Source: Azolla caroliniana
Lineage: Eukaryota > Polypodiophyta
Length of the DNA stretch: 64,000 nucleotides
Direction of reading: 5' to 3'
NCBI GenBank assembly: GCA_043228905.1
Contig: JBHGNT010000018.1
Span: 3,162,001-3,226,000, forward strand
How positions within the stretch are numbered: position 1 is the stretch's first letter; each line of letters opens with the position of its first letter. The position numbers and the translations under genes are program-made. The notes below the pieces were generated by a model. The model ran no database searches and had not been told where the DNA came from. It saw only the letters and a list, made by a program, of their open reading frames with translations. Positions 10,841 to 20,558 of the stretch are shown piece after piece.

Positions 10841-13113
10841 AGAACCGGATCTGGCCTAAGAACCGGTTCAATGCCTTTGTTGTTACCAGCGCCGGTGCTT
10901 CTAATATGGCTTTCACTTTGTCCGGGTCGACCACAATGCCTTCCTGGCTCACAATATGTCCTAGTAGGGTTCCACTGGACACGCCAAATACACACTTCTC
11001 CGGATTCAAGCTTAAGAAGGTACGCTCTACACTTTTCTAGACAAAGACGGAGGTGCTGCAAATGATCCTCTTCTCGGCTATAGACGGTGAAATCGTCAAG
11101 GAAAACCTGCATAAAAGCCAGGATATATTCACCAAAGATTTCCACGATGATTCGTTGGAATGTTGCCGGTGCCGTTTTGAGTCCTAACATCATCACCACG
11201 GCCACAAACACCCCCCATTCGGCGACGAAAGCCGTTTTCTCTTGGTCGTCGGGGTGCATCTGGATCTGATTATACCCGTTGAATCCGTCTAGAAAGCTAT
11301 AGACCTCATGGCCGGCGACGGCATCCAACACTCCATCTGTGAACGGAAGTGGAAACGCATCCGTTACCGTAGCCGCATTGAGTTTCCGGTAGTCCACACA
11401 AACTCAAATTTTTCCGTTCTTCTTCGGTACGACTACGATTGGGCTCAGCCATGTCGCTTTCTTTACCGGACGGATAAAGCCAACTCTTAGCAGTTTGTCG
11501 ATTTCCTCCTTGACCTTGGTGGCATAATTGGGATTCATCCGGTACCATCTTTGTGCCATTGGTTTTGCGTCCTTGCTCAAGTGAATCTGATGCTGGTATA
11601 ACTGAGGGTCCAACCCTCGCATGTCTTCGTATGACCAGGCAAACACGTCGCGAAATTCCGTGAGAAGTGTGATCATCGCCGTTTTGTCTTCGGACTTCAT
11701 CTCCTTGGCGATGTGCACCGGTTTTGCTTTGTCCGTGGTCCCTAGGTTCACCTCTTCAAGTTGTGACGCTTTTACGCGTTGTGAAACGTCCATTTCCCGT
11801 TCCAACGCTTCATGCGCTTGCCGTAACTCTCGGATTGCGTCCTTATCCGGTTCTGCTTCAGTCTCTTCCGGCTGCGGTAAGTATGGTGCTACTGCTTCGG
11901 CAATGTCAATTTCGAAGAGGGGTACGATCTTCGGGTTTTCCTGCAAGTACTGAGCTTCTTCTTCGTCAGCTAACCCTTCTAGCATGTTGACGCACTCTGC
12001 ATACAACGGTGTACATTCCTTGCCAGTGCTCATCCTTGGCTGTGTTGGTACACGTACCTTGGCTTTTCCTCGCCACAAGGTAATTATATTTTTCCTCCAA
12101 TTTTGTTTGATATGTGCCGTTTTCAACCATGGCCGGCCCAGCAATAGCGGGTACGCGCCTTGTGCCTGTAATTGTAGCACTACTGCCGAGATGTGAAATG
12201 TATGACCGCCGATGGTGACTTCTAATTTTCGTATTAATCCTGTCGGCCGCACTGAGCTTGTATTGGCCATCCGTAACCAGAACGGACACGACTCCCACTC
12301 GTGGATTCCGAGGACATCACACGTCCGGAGGCTTATTACATTCACACCGGAGCCTTCGTCTATTACTGTGTCGGGGAGTTCTTTCCCTTTTACAATGGCA
12401 ATAATTACCGGACTGTTGGTGTCCACCACCTTTGGTCCCTCCTCCGGATTCGAGAAGAGTATCGGTGCCGGTGATGATTCTCCTTCCATCATGGCTGTCT
12501 TCAGTCCTTCCGTGAATCTCGGCACGAGCTGTAGGAGTCTTCCTAGTGGCAGCATAATCTGGCATTCTTGCAACGCCTGCCATGTCTCGTTCTCGGAGTG
12601 ACTGCCGCCAGCAAGCCCTACGGTGTTCTCCTTTTGCTGCTGTAAGTTTGTTACGTTTTGCTCGTTTACTTTCTTCACCCATTCCGTCGCTTGCTTCCGG
12701 ATGGTCTCCTACGTCTCCCATTCCTTGGCCATGCCCTTTGACCTTGTGGTCACCTGCTGCAGATCTGCCACTTCAGGGACTACCATATTTACTGTCGGTA
12801 GTTTGTCATAGCTCTTCGCCGGGCATTGATTACTATAATGGCCTTCCTGTCGGCAGTAGTCGCAGTAGGCTTTCTGGGTATTGCTGGATTCGGCATTGTT
12901 TGTTGTATCCGGGGCAAGTCCTGTGGTAAGCGCAGGGTTTTGGGCCAGTTGGCTGCTTGAAACTCCTTGTTCCGGATCCCGTGGGTGGCCGCCTTTTTTG
13001 AAATGTCATTTTTTGTTATAGTTCTTCTTATTGCGGTACTCTTGACGAGGTTGGTCGTTATATCTGCCGTATTCCTCCCGTTGCTGACGATACCCGGGGG
13101 AGTGCTCCCGGTC
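10841..13113 (-). pseudogene. Gypsy-1 gag end plus protease-reverse transcriptase, truncated
   Basis: Reading leftward: a zinc knuckle (CDYCRQEGHYSNQC, near 12815-12880), a TAG near 12710, an aspartic protease region (VIDEGSGVNVIS, near 12340), and the reverse transcriptase with FIRPVKKATWLSPIVVVPKK, DYRKLNA, LKTAPATFQR and the catalytic FLDDFTVYS near 11090. TGA at about 11401 replaces the Arg expected before VCVDYRKL, consistent with CGA to TGA decay. A frameshift lies near 11010. The frame ends in the connection region (KALNRFLGQIRF) where the deletion joins LTR sequence. There is no RNase H or integrase. Confidence 0.85.
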
Positions 13114-13118
13114 GTAAT

Positions 13119-13385
13119 TGTTAGGAAATCGACGCTTTCCAAACCTACCCCTCTCGGCCACAATCGAGGACACACAAGTCAATGCAGCAGTAAATCGAAA
13201 AACACAGAGAGAGACTCGAATGCACTGGGTTTAGCGTGGAAAACCCTAGACGGGAAAAACCACGGGAGTGCAAGACTCCAACTATCACTATACGCAGGGA
13301 ATGTACAATGGCGAGCTGCAAGGCGACGACCTTGAGCTCGCTGTCCTCGCCACAGGCGGCGGTATTACACAGAGGCGTCGACCTC

Positions 13386-13417
<32 letters not shown>

Positions 13418-13785
13418 GGCTGCTCTCACTTCGCTCCCTCTAAGTGGAAAACAGAAAAATGAGCAACAACACCCAAAACTGTTTGCCCTAAGTCATATTT
13501 ATACACATATGACTTTCGGGCTATTTACAAATATAGCCTCAAGGGCCCTTGGCAAACATATTCACAAATATGTCCCCGCATCCGGATCTCTCTCCGGGTA
13601 CATTCGTCATCCGGCTCCGTAGCCGGGGTCTTCATCATCCGGCTCCGTAGCCGAGGTCTTCATCATCCGGATCCGGAACCGGGTCTTCATCATCCGGCTC
13701 CGATACCGGGTACTCCTCATTCGGGTCTTCATTCCCGATTCCCGGACATCCGACCATCCCATCCGGAGGGACCGTAATCCCGACA
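13119..13785 (-). repeat. Copia-1 3' LTR
   Basis: Same length (667 bp) as the 5' LTR, including an equal-length CT microsatellite. The tandem U3 units are at about 13600-13737. It is preceded on the element strand by the polypurine tract. Confidence 0.93.
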
Positions 13786-13797
13786 AACTCCCCCTTC
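13786..13797 (-). promoter_or_regulatory. Copia-1 polypurine tract
   Basis: GAAGGGGGAGTT on the minus strand directly abuts the 3' LTR. It primes plus-strand synthesis. The polyprotein stop codon overlaps it. Confidence 0.88.
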
Positions 13798-16700
13798 ACT
13801 TCGGCATGGGATGTCTTTCCAGTCCGACCCTCTTCCGGCACGCTTCCAGCTTGTTGGGTGTGAGCACTTTGGTCAGCATATCTAACCCGTTCTCGTCCGT
13901 GTGGATCTTCGTCAGCACGAACTCCTGGTCTTCTATCCTTTCCCGAATCCAGTGATATCTTCGCTGGATGTGCTTCGTCCGGGAGTGATAGGCCGCATTC
14001 TTCGCAAGGTGGATGGCACTCTGACTGTCGCAGTAGAGTCGGTACTCCTCCTGCCGGATACCGAGCTCTCTAATGAAGTCCTTCATCCATATTATTTCCT
14101 TGCCGGCTTCAACAGCCGCCATGTACTCCGCCTCCGTGGTTGACAACGCAACCGTCTTCTGCAGCCTCGACTGCCACGAAACAGCTCCCCCTGCATACGT
14201 CATCACATACCCTGATGTGGACCGGCTGGTATCTGTATCAGCCGACATATCCGAATCGGTAAAGCCGTCGAGTTCGGGCTTACCGGAGCCGAATCGGAGG
14301 CACACGTTTGCCGTGCCCTTCAGGTATCGGAGTATCCACTTGGCCGCGTTCCAGTGCTCTTTGCCGGGATTGCTCATGTACCGGCTCACCACTCCAACTG
14401 CATATCCTATGTCCGGTCTTGTACACACCATTGCGTACATCAAGCTTCCGACGGCAGAGGCATATGGTACTTTCATCATGTCCTCCTTCTCAGCCTTTGT
14501 CTTGGGGCTTTGCTTGCTGGACAACTTGCAGTTTGCCGGGAGGGTTGACCCGACCGGTCTTGCTTCCGACATGTTGAACCGGTGAAGCACCTTTGTCACG
14601 TACTTCTCCTGTGACAGCCACAACTGCTTCTTCCGGTCCCGGATGATGTGCATCCCTAGTATTTGCCTCGCCGGACCCAGGTCCTTCATTGAGAAGGTTC
14701 GGTGAAGCGCTTTCTTCAGCATCCGTATCTTGACCTGGTCCCGTCCGACGATCAACATGTCGTCCACATACAGGAGGAGTATTAGAAAGTCTCCTCCTTC
14801 GAACTTCTTCACAAATACGCAGTGATCGGACTGCGTTTTGTGGTACCCTTCGTCGGTCATGAAGGAGTCGAACTTCCGGTACCACTGCCGGGGAGCCTGC
14901 TTCAGTCCGTAAAGGCTCTTCTTCAACCGGCATACCAGGTGCTCCTTCCCTTTCTTCTCGAATCCTTCCGGTTGCTGCATGTAGATCTCTTCTTCGAGGT
15001 CACCGTGAAGGAATGCCGTCTTCACGTCCATCTGTTCTACCTCGAGGTCCATGCTTGCCGCTATGCTCAGCACCGTCCGGATGGAGGTCATCTTCACTAC
15101 CGGGGCAAATATCTCGTCGAAGTCGACGCCCTTCTTCTGCTGGAACCCCTTCACCACGATCCTGGCTTTGTATCTCGGGGGGTTTCCGGCATCTCCCGGT
15201 TTCAGCTTGAACACCCACTTGTTTCGAAGTGCCCGCTTTCCTTTCGGCAACTCCACAAGTTCATATGTGTGGTTCTCATGCAGGGAATCCATCTCCTCCT
15301 GCATGGCACTTAACCACCTACGGCTATGGGTGTCAAGCTTTGCTTCTTCAAAACTCTCCGGCTCCCCCTCGTCGGTTAGCAGCACGTGCTCTGGTTCCGG
15401 AAATCTCCGGGGGGCCCTTCTCTCTCTTAGAGGATATCTCCGTTCCGGAGCTTCGGTAACCGGCTCCTCCGTTTCCTCTTCATCCGAATCCATTTCGGGA
15501 TCGGGGCCGGTTCCGATATCAGTTTCATCTTCCTCGGCCGGTTCTGTTTCTTCACCGTCTTCGGCCGGATCCTCGAGTGCTAACCGGTCCCTTGCCGATC
15601 GGGACTGCTCCTCGTAGAGTTGATCCTCACCGGTCGACTTGGAGCTCTTCATCTTCTTCTCCGACTCCCAGTCGGCGAGTGTCTTGTCCTCCATGAAGAT
15701 GATATCACGACTTCGGAATATCTTTTTGTCGACCGGGTCCCATACTCGGTAGCCGAACTCGTCATCGCCGTAACCGAGGAATATGCATGGCCGGGTCTTT
15801 GGATCTAGCTTTCCTCTCCGGTCCTTTGCCACATGCACATATGCGAGACACCCGAACACCTTCAAATGCCGGTAGGATACTTCCCTACCGGTCCACACTC
15901 TCTGCGGCGTGTCTCCGTCCAAAGGTACTGAGGGTGATCTGTTTATCACGTATGTCGCCGTCGACATTGCCTCAGCCCAAAACCCCTTGGGTAATTTCGC
16001 ATGCGCCAGCATACTCCGGACCCTCTCCATTATGGTCCGGTTCATCATCTCGGCCAGCCCGTTCAGTTCCGGCGTCTTCGGCACAGTAAACTCGAGCCGG
16101 ATTCCCTTCGAGCGACAGTACTCCTCGAACTGCCCCCGGTATTCCCCTCCGTTATCCGCTCGTATCGCTTTCAGCTTCTTGCCGGATTCCCTTTCCACTC
16201 TCGCGTGGAGTTCTTTGAAGACGCACAACACTTGGTCCTTTGTCTTCAACGGTGCCGTCCACAGCTTCCGGCTGTGGTCATCAATGAATGTCACGAAGTA
16301 CTGGGCTCTGCCATGTGACTTCGTTTCTACTTGACACACGTCAGTGTGCACCAACTCCAATGGTGCGCTACGTCTCGTCGGTGGCCTTGAGTGGAAGGAG
16401 GTTCGGTTCTGCTTACCGGCCAGGCAATCGGTGCACTTCTCCAGGTGCACATGCTTCACTGGAATAAGGTTGTCTTCTGCAAGCCTCTTCATCCCCTTCT
16501 CACTCATGTGGCACAGTCTCTTGTGCCACAGCTCACCGGCAGTGTCGGCTGCCACGTTCAACTCCTCCGGACACAACCAGGCATTCATAAGGTACAGTGT
16601 GTTGACTTTCCGGGCCCGAGCCACTATCAGGCTCCCCTTGCTGAACTTCATTACGCAGTTCCGGATGCTACCTGTGTAGCCTTCATCGTCTAGCCTCCCG

Positions 16701-17866
16701 GCCGAAATCAGGTTCAATCGAACCTCCGGAACGTGTCGGACATCCTTCAGCAACATTTTGCATCCGGTCGAGGTTGTCAACCACACGTCTCCTATGCCGG
16801 CAATCCGGCACGTACCTTCATTTCCCATCCGAACACAGCCATGCTCACCGGCTGTGTAGGATGAGAAGTATCTTCTTTCCGGGGTCAGGTGGAACGACGC
16901 TCCGGAATCGACCACCCAGGTAGTCTCATCGCCGACAATGTTTAGTTCACCTTCTTCGGTGATGAGCATGATCTCCTCTTCACTTGCCGCGAGTGCCGTC
17001 GTTCCTTTCCGGTCCTGCCCTCGCCGATCCGAACCATTCCGGTCCGTGGCTCCCCGGTAAGCACCGTTCCGTTCCGAAGACTTCTTCGAATCGGTGTCGT
17101 CGGCTCCGTTGTCTTTTCGGTAATGCCGACAATTCTTTCGGAAGTGCCCCAGCTTCCCACAGTGGAAGCATGTGGGCCTTCCTCTTGACTGCGACCGGGT
17201 CCCCGACTTCTCCCGTCTTTGCGGACTCCGGTTCCGTTGTCTTCCCCGATCCGATTCGGCAAGCAGCATCTTCGGATCGGAGGCCGGTTCTTTATCTCTC
17301 TGACGCGCTTCTTCGTTCAAAATGCTTGTCTTTACCGTTTGTAGGGTCAAGTTATCTTCGGTGCAGGAAGTGCTGAGAGTCACCACCAAGTTCTCCCAGC
17401 TTTCCGACAATGTACACATCAGCATGATGGCTTGCATTGCATCCTCCAACGGGAACTTGATCGCCGCAAGCTGGTTCACGAATCCCATGAACGTGCTTAC
17501 GTGTTCCACCATACTCTCGCCGTCCCGGTACTTGAGGTTCACTATCTTCCTCATCAGGGAGGTCCGGTTCAACGCATTCTTCCTCTCGTAGAGGCCCGAC
17601 AGCTTCTGCCACATCTCATATGCGTTGGTGTCGTTCGCCACATGTTGTAGAACGCTCACGTCGACGTATTGCCGAATGGTTGCAACGGCTTTCCAGTTCA
17701 GAAGCCTCCATTCCGTCTCAAGTACCCCCTTGGGTATTTCCGACCTGTCGATCGGTTCATACAGGTCCCGAACAATGAGCAGATCCTCCATCTTTATCTT
17801 CCAGTCGGCGTAGTTCTGCGCATTCAGCACCATCATCCCCGACTGCCCGCTGCTGCCGCCTTCCAT
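13796..17866 (-). CDS. Copia-1 gag-pol polyprotein, intact (1356 aa)
   Basis: One open frame from ATG 17866 (MEGGSSG). The upstream in-frame GTG lies in the spacer and is less likely as the start. Order of domains: gag core (AQNYADWKIKMEDLL), CCHC knuckle CFHCGKLGHFRKNC near residue 232, aspartic protease WVVDSGASFHL near 318, integrase HHCC (HKRLCH...C.DC near 445-480) and D-D-E core (HTDVC, ADNGGEY, NGLAEMMNR near 510-605). An acidic linker follows, then reverse transcriptase with YVDDMLIVG near 1033 and RNase H (TDSDMSADTD near 1198, DSQSAIHLAKN). The integrase block PKTPELNGLAEMMNR differs from the usual PQQNGVAERKNR while keeping the catalytic Glu. No stop or frameshift was found. Confidence 0.95.
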   Translation of the reverse strand: MEGGSSGQSGMMVLNAQNYADWKIKMEDLLIVRDLYEPIDRSEIPKGVLETEWRLLNWKAVATIRQYVDVSVLQHVANDTNAYEMWQKLSGLYERKNALNRTSLMRKIVNLKYRDGESMVEHVSTFMGFVNQLAAIKFPLEDAMQAIMLMCTLSESWENLVVTLSTSCTEDNLTLQTVKTSILNEEARQRDKEPASDPKMLLAESDRGRQRNRSPQRREKSGTRSQSRGRPTCFHCGKLGHFRKNCRHYRKDNGADDTDSKKSSERNGAYRGATDRNGSDRRGQDRKGTTALAASEEEIMLITEEGELNIVGDETTWVVDSGASFHLTPERRYFSSYTAGEHGCVRMGNEGTCRIAGIGDVWLTTSTGCKMLLKDVRHVPEVRLNLISAGRLDDEGYTGSIRNCVMKFSKGSLIVARARKVNTLYLMNAWLCPEELNVAADTAGELWHKRLCHMSEKGMKRLAEDNLIPVKHVHLEKCTDCLAGKQNRTSFHSRPPTRRSAPLELVHTDVCQVETKSHGRAQYFVTFIDDHSRKLWTAPLKTKDQVLCVFKELHARVERESGKKLKAIRADNGGEYRGQFEEYCRSKGIRLEFTVPKTPELNGLAEMMNRTIMERVRSMLAHAKLPKGFWAEAMSTATYVINRSPSVPLDGDTPQRVWTGREVSYRHLKVFGCLAYVHVAKDRRGKLDPKTRPCIFLGYGDDEFGYRVWDPVDKKIFRSRDIIFMEDKTLADWESEKKMKSSKSTGEDQLYEEQSRSARDRLALEDPAEDGEETEPAEEDETDIGTGPDPEMDSDEEETEEPVTEAPERRYPLRERRAPRRFPEPEHVLLTDEGEPESFEEAKLDTHSRRWLSAMQEEMDSLHENHTYELVELPKGKRALRNKWVFKLKPGDAGNPPRYKARIVVKGFQQKKGVDFDEIFAPVVKMTSIRTVLSIAASMDLEVEQMDVKTAFLHGDLEEEIYMQQPEGFEKKGKEHLVCRLKKSLYGLKQAPRQWYRKFDSFMTDEGYHKTQSDHCVFVKKFEGGDFLILLLYVDDMLIVGRDQVKIRMLKKALHRTFSMKDLGPARQILGMHIIRDRKKQLWLSQEKYVTKVLHRFNMSEARPVGSTLPANCKLSSKQSPKTKAEKEDMMKVPYASAVGSLMYAMVCTRPDIGYAVGVVSRYMSNPGKEHWNAAKWILRYLKGTANVCLRFGSGKPELDGFTDSDMSADTDTSRSTSGYVMTYAGGAVSWQSRLQKTVALSTTEAEYMAAVEAGKEIIWMKDFIRELGIRQEEYRLYCDSQSAIHLAKNAAYHSRTKHIQRRYHWIRERIEDQEFVLTKIHTDENGLDMLTKVLTPNKLEACRKRVGLERHPMPK

Positions 17867-17882
17867 TTTCTGCACTGCAGTC

Positions 17883-17894
17883 GCTCTGATACCA
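17883..17894 (-). promoter_or_regulatory. Copia-1 primer binding site
   Basis: TGGTATCAGAGC on the minus strand, three bases inside the 5' LTR. This is the standard initiator-tRNA-Met complement of plant Copia elements. Confidence 0.93.
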
Positions 17895-17897
17895 GAT

Positions 17898-18164
17898 TGT
17901 TAGGAAATCGACGCTTTCCAAACCTACCCCTCTCGGCCACAACCGAGGACACACAAGTCAATGCAGCAGTAAATCGAAAAACACAGAGAGAGACTCGAAT
18001 GCACTGGGTTTAGCGTGGAAAACCCTAGACGGGAAAAACCACGGGAGTGCAAGACTCCAACTATCACTATACGCAGGGAATGTACAATGGCGAGCTGCAA
18101 GGCGACGACCTTGAGCTCGATGTCCTCGCCACAGGCGGCGGTATTACACAGAGGCGTCGACCTC

Positions 18165-18196
<32 letters not shown>

Positions 18197-18564
18197 GGCT
18201 GCTCTCACTTCGCTCCCTCTAAGTGGAAAACAGAAAAATGAGCAACAACACCCAAAACTGTTTGCCCTAAGTCATATTTATACACATATGACTTTCGGGC
18301 TATTTACAAATATAGCCTCAAGGGCCCTTGGCAAACATATTCACAAATATGTCCCCGCATCCGGATCTCTCTCCGGGTACATTCGTCATCCGGCTCCGTA
18401 GCCGGGGTCTTCATCATCCGGCTCCATAGCCGAGGTCTTCATCATCCGGATCCGGAACCGGGTCTTCATCATCCGGCTCCGATACCGGGTACTCCTCATT
18501 CGGGTCTTCATTCCCGATTCCCGGACATCCGACCATCCCATCCGGAGGGACCGTAATCCCGACA
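17898..18564 (-). repeat. Copia-1 5' LTR
   Basis: A 667-bp LTR, TGTTAGGAAA to ATCCCGACA on the plus strand. In element orientation the U3 part (18380-18540) contains tandem units of about 27-30 bp rich in CCGGATGATGAAGAC. A TATA-like ATAAATAT lies near 18280, and a (GA)n tract lies near 18175-18195. It differs from the other LTR by three substitutions. Confidence 0.93.
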
Positions 18565-18759
18565 GTAATGTTCGTATCGTCTATTGTAATCCCGGTACCG
18601 ATCATATCTATCGTACCGGTCGTAGTTATCCCGCCCATCACCATACCGGACATCATTCTCCCGTCGATCGCCATACCGGACATCCTGTGCCGGTCGATCG
18701 CGGTCCATTAGCCGCCAGCGTTCCTCTTCTTCATCCCGGCTACTGCGTGGCTCTATTTG

Positions 18760-20067
18760 TCAGACGGGCGGTGCTTGCCGGTTCAATAGATTATACTCGC
18801 ACCTATCCGTCGTATGGCCCTTGGATTGACAGATTACACATTGCGTCCTCATAGTGCATGCTAGTGCCGAGTGTTCGGAATTCAAGCAGGTTGTGCACTG
18901 TATTGCTTGCCGAAACCGGAGGTCTTCATCGGACGGTAACGCCCGTTGGAGTGCTTCCAGTGTGAGCCAGGAGCTTGTCTTTTCCATCTCTCTCACCCGG
19001 TCAATGACCTGGTCGATGGTACTTGTGCGGAAGTCAATTACCGTGCAAACCGTGCGTAGGGGTTCCCGGAGCGCATTTAGGAATATAGTCCATAATTCCT
19101 TCTCCGGGGGTGCGCGGGCAAGCTGACTATGCATCCGTTGAAACCGGATGACAAACTGGTGAATGTTCTCTCCTGCCTCCTGTCGGATGGTATAAAACAA
19201 GCCCACCACTATTGTCTGGTCCACCTCCTTTTGGAAAAAATGCAAGAATTTAGCTTTTAAATCTGCGAAGGTGGTGATGGTAGACGGGTCCTGCGTCCAG
19301 CGCCATCTTGCTGCCGGTCCCTCCAATGTGACGCCAAATTCCGCTATCTTAGAGCGTTCCTCTTCCTCCGGGGTCAATCGCTGGGACACATGGTTTGCTT
19401 CCCATGTCTGTTCAAAGGCGTGAACATGAGCTTCCGCGTCCGGATCATCTCTATACTTGGAGTACTGGAACGGCATGTCGTCGTCAGGTATCGGTGCGCG
19501 GGCTGGTGGTGTTGGTGGTCGTTCCTGGTTTTTCTCCGGCGTCGGTGGTCTTTCCTTATTTGTTTCCGGCGTCGGTGGTCTTTCCTCTTCTTTTGGTGAC
19601 GGAGGCCTCTCCTCCTCGACTTCCGGTGTCGGAGGTCGCTCTTCCTCTGCTTCTGGTTCCGGAGGTTCCAGCCTTAGCACTTTCGGTTCCGGTGTCGGTA
19701 AGGTGTCGGATCCTTCGTCCTCCGGTCCGCTCGGGGTGTCGTTCCTACTACGGTAGTTCGTGTGCACGTTGTATCCCCCTTCGAAATCCGATTCATACGC
19801 TGAAAAGGCTTCCGCTTCGCCTTCTCTACTTGCCAACGCCTGGAGAAGGGATTCGGTTTCCCAAAGGCTTATTAGGCTGCTGCTGTCGTCCGGGTGCGAT
19901 GTTTGCTGTAACCGGAGGGACTCCTCCGCTACTCTCCGGATTACGTTGGAAAACGAGCGATCCGCTGTAATTTCCTGCGCCACTTGTTGGAAAGCCTCAC
20001 GTCTCCTTTGCCTTTCGGCAAGGCGTCGAGTTCGATCTATAACCAGGTCGTGCATTGATCTAGTCAT
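18760..20067 (-). CDS. Gypsy-1 gag
   Basis: A 435-residue open frame from ATG at 20067. The N-terminal third is acidic and proline-rich, with a repeated (E)RPPTPE module. The middle contains the plant retrotransposon gag core (LEGPAARWRW, then FADLKAKFLHFF, then IHQFVIRFQRMHSQL). The end has two Cys clusters, CTTCLNSEHSALAC and CVICQSKGHTTDRC, the second being a CCHC zinc knuckle. It would form the particle shell and bind RNA. It ends at TGA 18760-18762, but the same frame continues as an Arg/Asp/Tyr-rich segment until Copia-1 interrupts it at 18565. That TGA may therefore be a mutated sense codon or a read-through stop. Confidence 0.82.
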   Translation of the reverse strand: MTRSMHDLVIDRTRRLAERQRRREAFQQVAQEITADRSFSNVIRRVAEESLRLQQTSHPDDSSSLISLWETESLLQALASREGEAEAFSAYESDFEGGYNVHTNYRSRNDTPSGPEDEGSDTLPTPEPKVLRLEPPEPEAEEERPPTPEVEEERPPSPKEEERPPTPETNKERPPTPEKNQERPPTPPARAPIPDDDMPFQYSKYRDDPDAEAHVHAFEQTWEANHVSQRLTPEEEERSKIAEFGVTLEGPAARWRWTQDPSTITTFADLKAKFLHFFQKEVDQTIVVGLFYTIRQEAGENIHQFVIRFQRMHSQLARAPPEKELWTIFLNALREPLRTVCTVIDFRTSTIDQVIDRVREMEKTSSWLTLEALQRALPSDEDLRFRQAIQCTTCLNSEHSALACTMRTQCVICQSKGHTTDRCEYNLLNRQAPPV

Positions 20068-20095
20068 CCATTCATGCCGTCATTCGCTGCAAAAA

Positions 20096-20113
20096 CAGGA
20101 ATCGTGGTCGCCA
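20096..20113 (-). promoter_or_regulatory. Gypsy-1 primer binding site
   Basis: On the minus strand TGGCGACCACGATTCCTG starts seven bases after the LTR end. Starting with TGG fits pairing to a tRNA 3' CCA end. I cannot name the tRNA from memory with confidence. Confidence 0.6.
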
Positions 20114-20120
20114 AAAACTG

Positions 20121-20553
20121 TGTTAACTCTTAGGGCCGGACAATGGCCTAACACAGGGTGTCTACGGAAGACACTTCACCAAAGGGGTGTTACGGCAAGA
20201 AGATTAGGCTCAACGATTAATCCGACTTAATTAGGTTACTTAGCAAGATCGTCCTTAATAATCACACGCGTAAGATATAACAATGAATGCAGAATGGCAA
20301 TTAACACAGAGAGATAAAACACTAAGCTTCATTAATTATCCACTGCTCATTACATTGTATCTGGGCCTTTAAATAGGTTTCCGGTTTGTAGTACAAAACG
20401 GTGCCATCCGCACCTGTTCGGGATCGGTCCGGATCCGGAACGGCATACCAATTCTGGTACGTCCGTCCACACTAATAGCTTACTTACAACCATTCCTAAT
20501 AATTAAATAACTACTTCGTTTCACACTCTGGACTCCTATGCCAGCCGGTAACA
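20121..20553 (-). repeat. Gypsy-1 5' LTR
   Basis: A 433-bp sequence starting TGTTAACTC and ending CCGGTAACA on the plus strand. Its first 99 bp repeat at 10742-10840 with one difference seen (ttacGgcaag versus ttacAgcaag). It is followed on the inner side by a primer binding site and on the outer side by the CTTGT duplication. Confidence 0.9.
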
Positions 20554-20558
20554 CTTGT

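Larger units (their letters stand above)
13119..18564 (-). mobile_element. Copia-1, full-length LTR retrotransposon
   Basis: A 5446-bp minus-strand element flanked by the duplication GTAAT (13114-13118 and 18565-18569). Two 667-bp LTRs (13119-13785 and 17898-18564) differ at three positions that I found: 13164/17943, 13341/18120 and 13647/18426. It has a tRNA-Met-type primer site, a polypurine tract and one uninterrupted polyprotein frame. All parts needed for autonomous movement are visible, so this is a recent and potentially active copy. It inserted into the Gypsy-1 gag-pol spacer. Confidence 0.95.
10742..20553 (-). mobile_element. Gypsy-1 LTR retrotransposon, deleted, split by Copia-1
   Basis: Minus-strand element bounded by the 5-bp duplication CTTGT (10737-10741 and 20554-20558). 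The 5' LTR is complete on the right (20121-20553); the 3' LTR on the left is only 99 bp (10742-10840). A gag frame, a zinc knuckle, a protease and the first two thirds of a reverse transcriptase are recognisable. RNase H, integrase, the polypurine tract and most of the 3' LTR are missing through one deletion at 10840/10841. Copia-1 occupies 13119-18564 inside it. Three in-frame stops and one frameshift make it non-functional. Confidence 0.9.

Noticed and set aside
12212-12601. Plus-strand open frames over Gypsy-1 protease
   Set aside because: The minus strand has the protease and reverse transcriptase motifs; these frames are shadows.
14822-15617. Long plus-strand open frames opposite the Copia-1 polyprotein
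   Set aside because: They are antisense shadows of a GC-rich coding sequence and contain no known motif.
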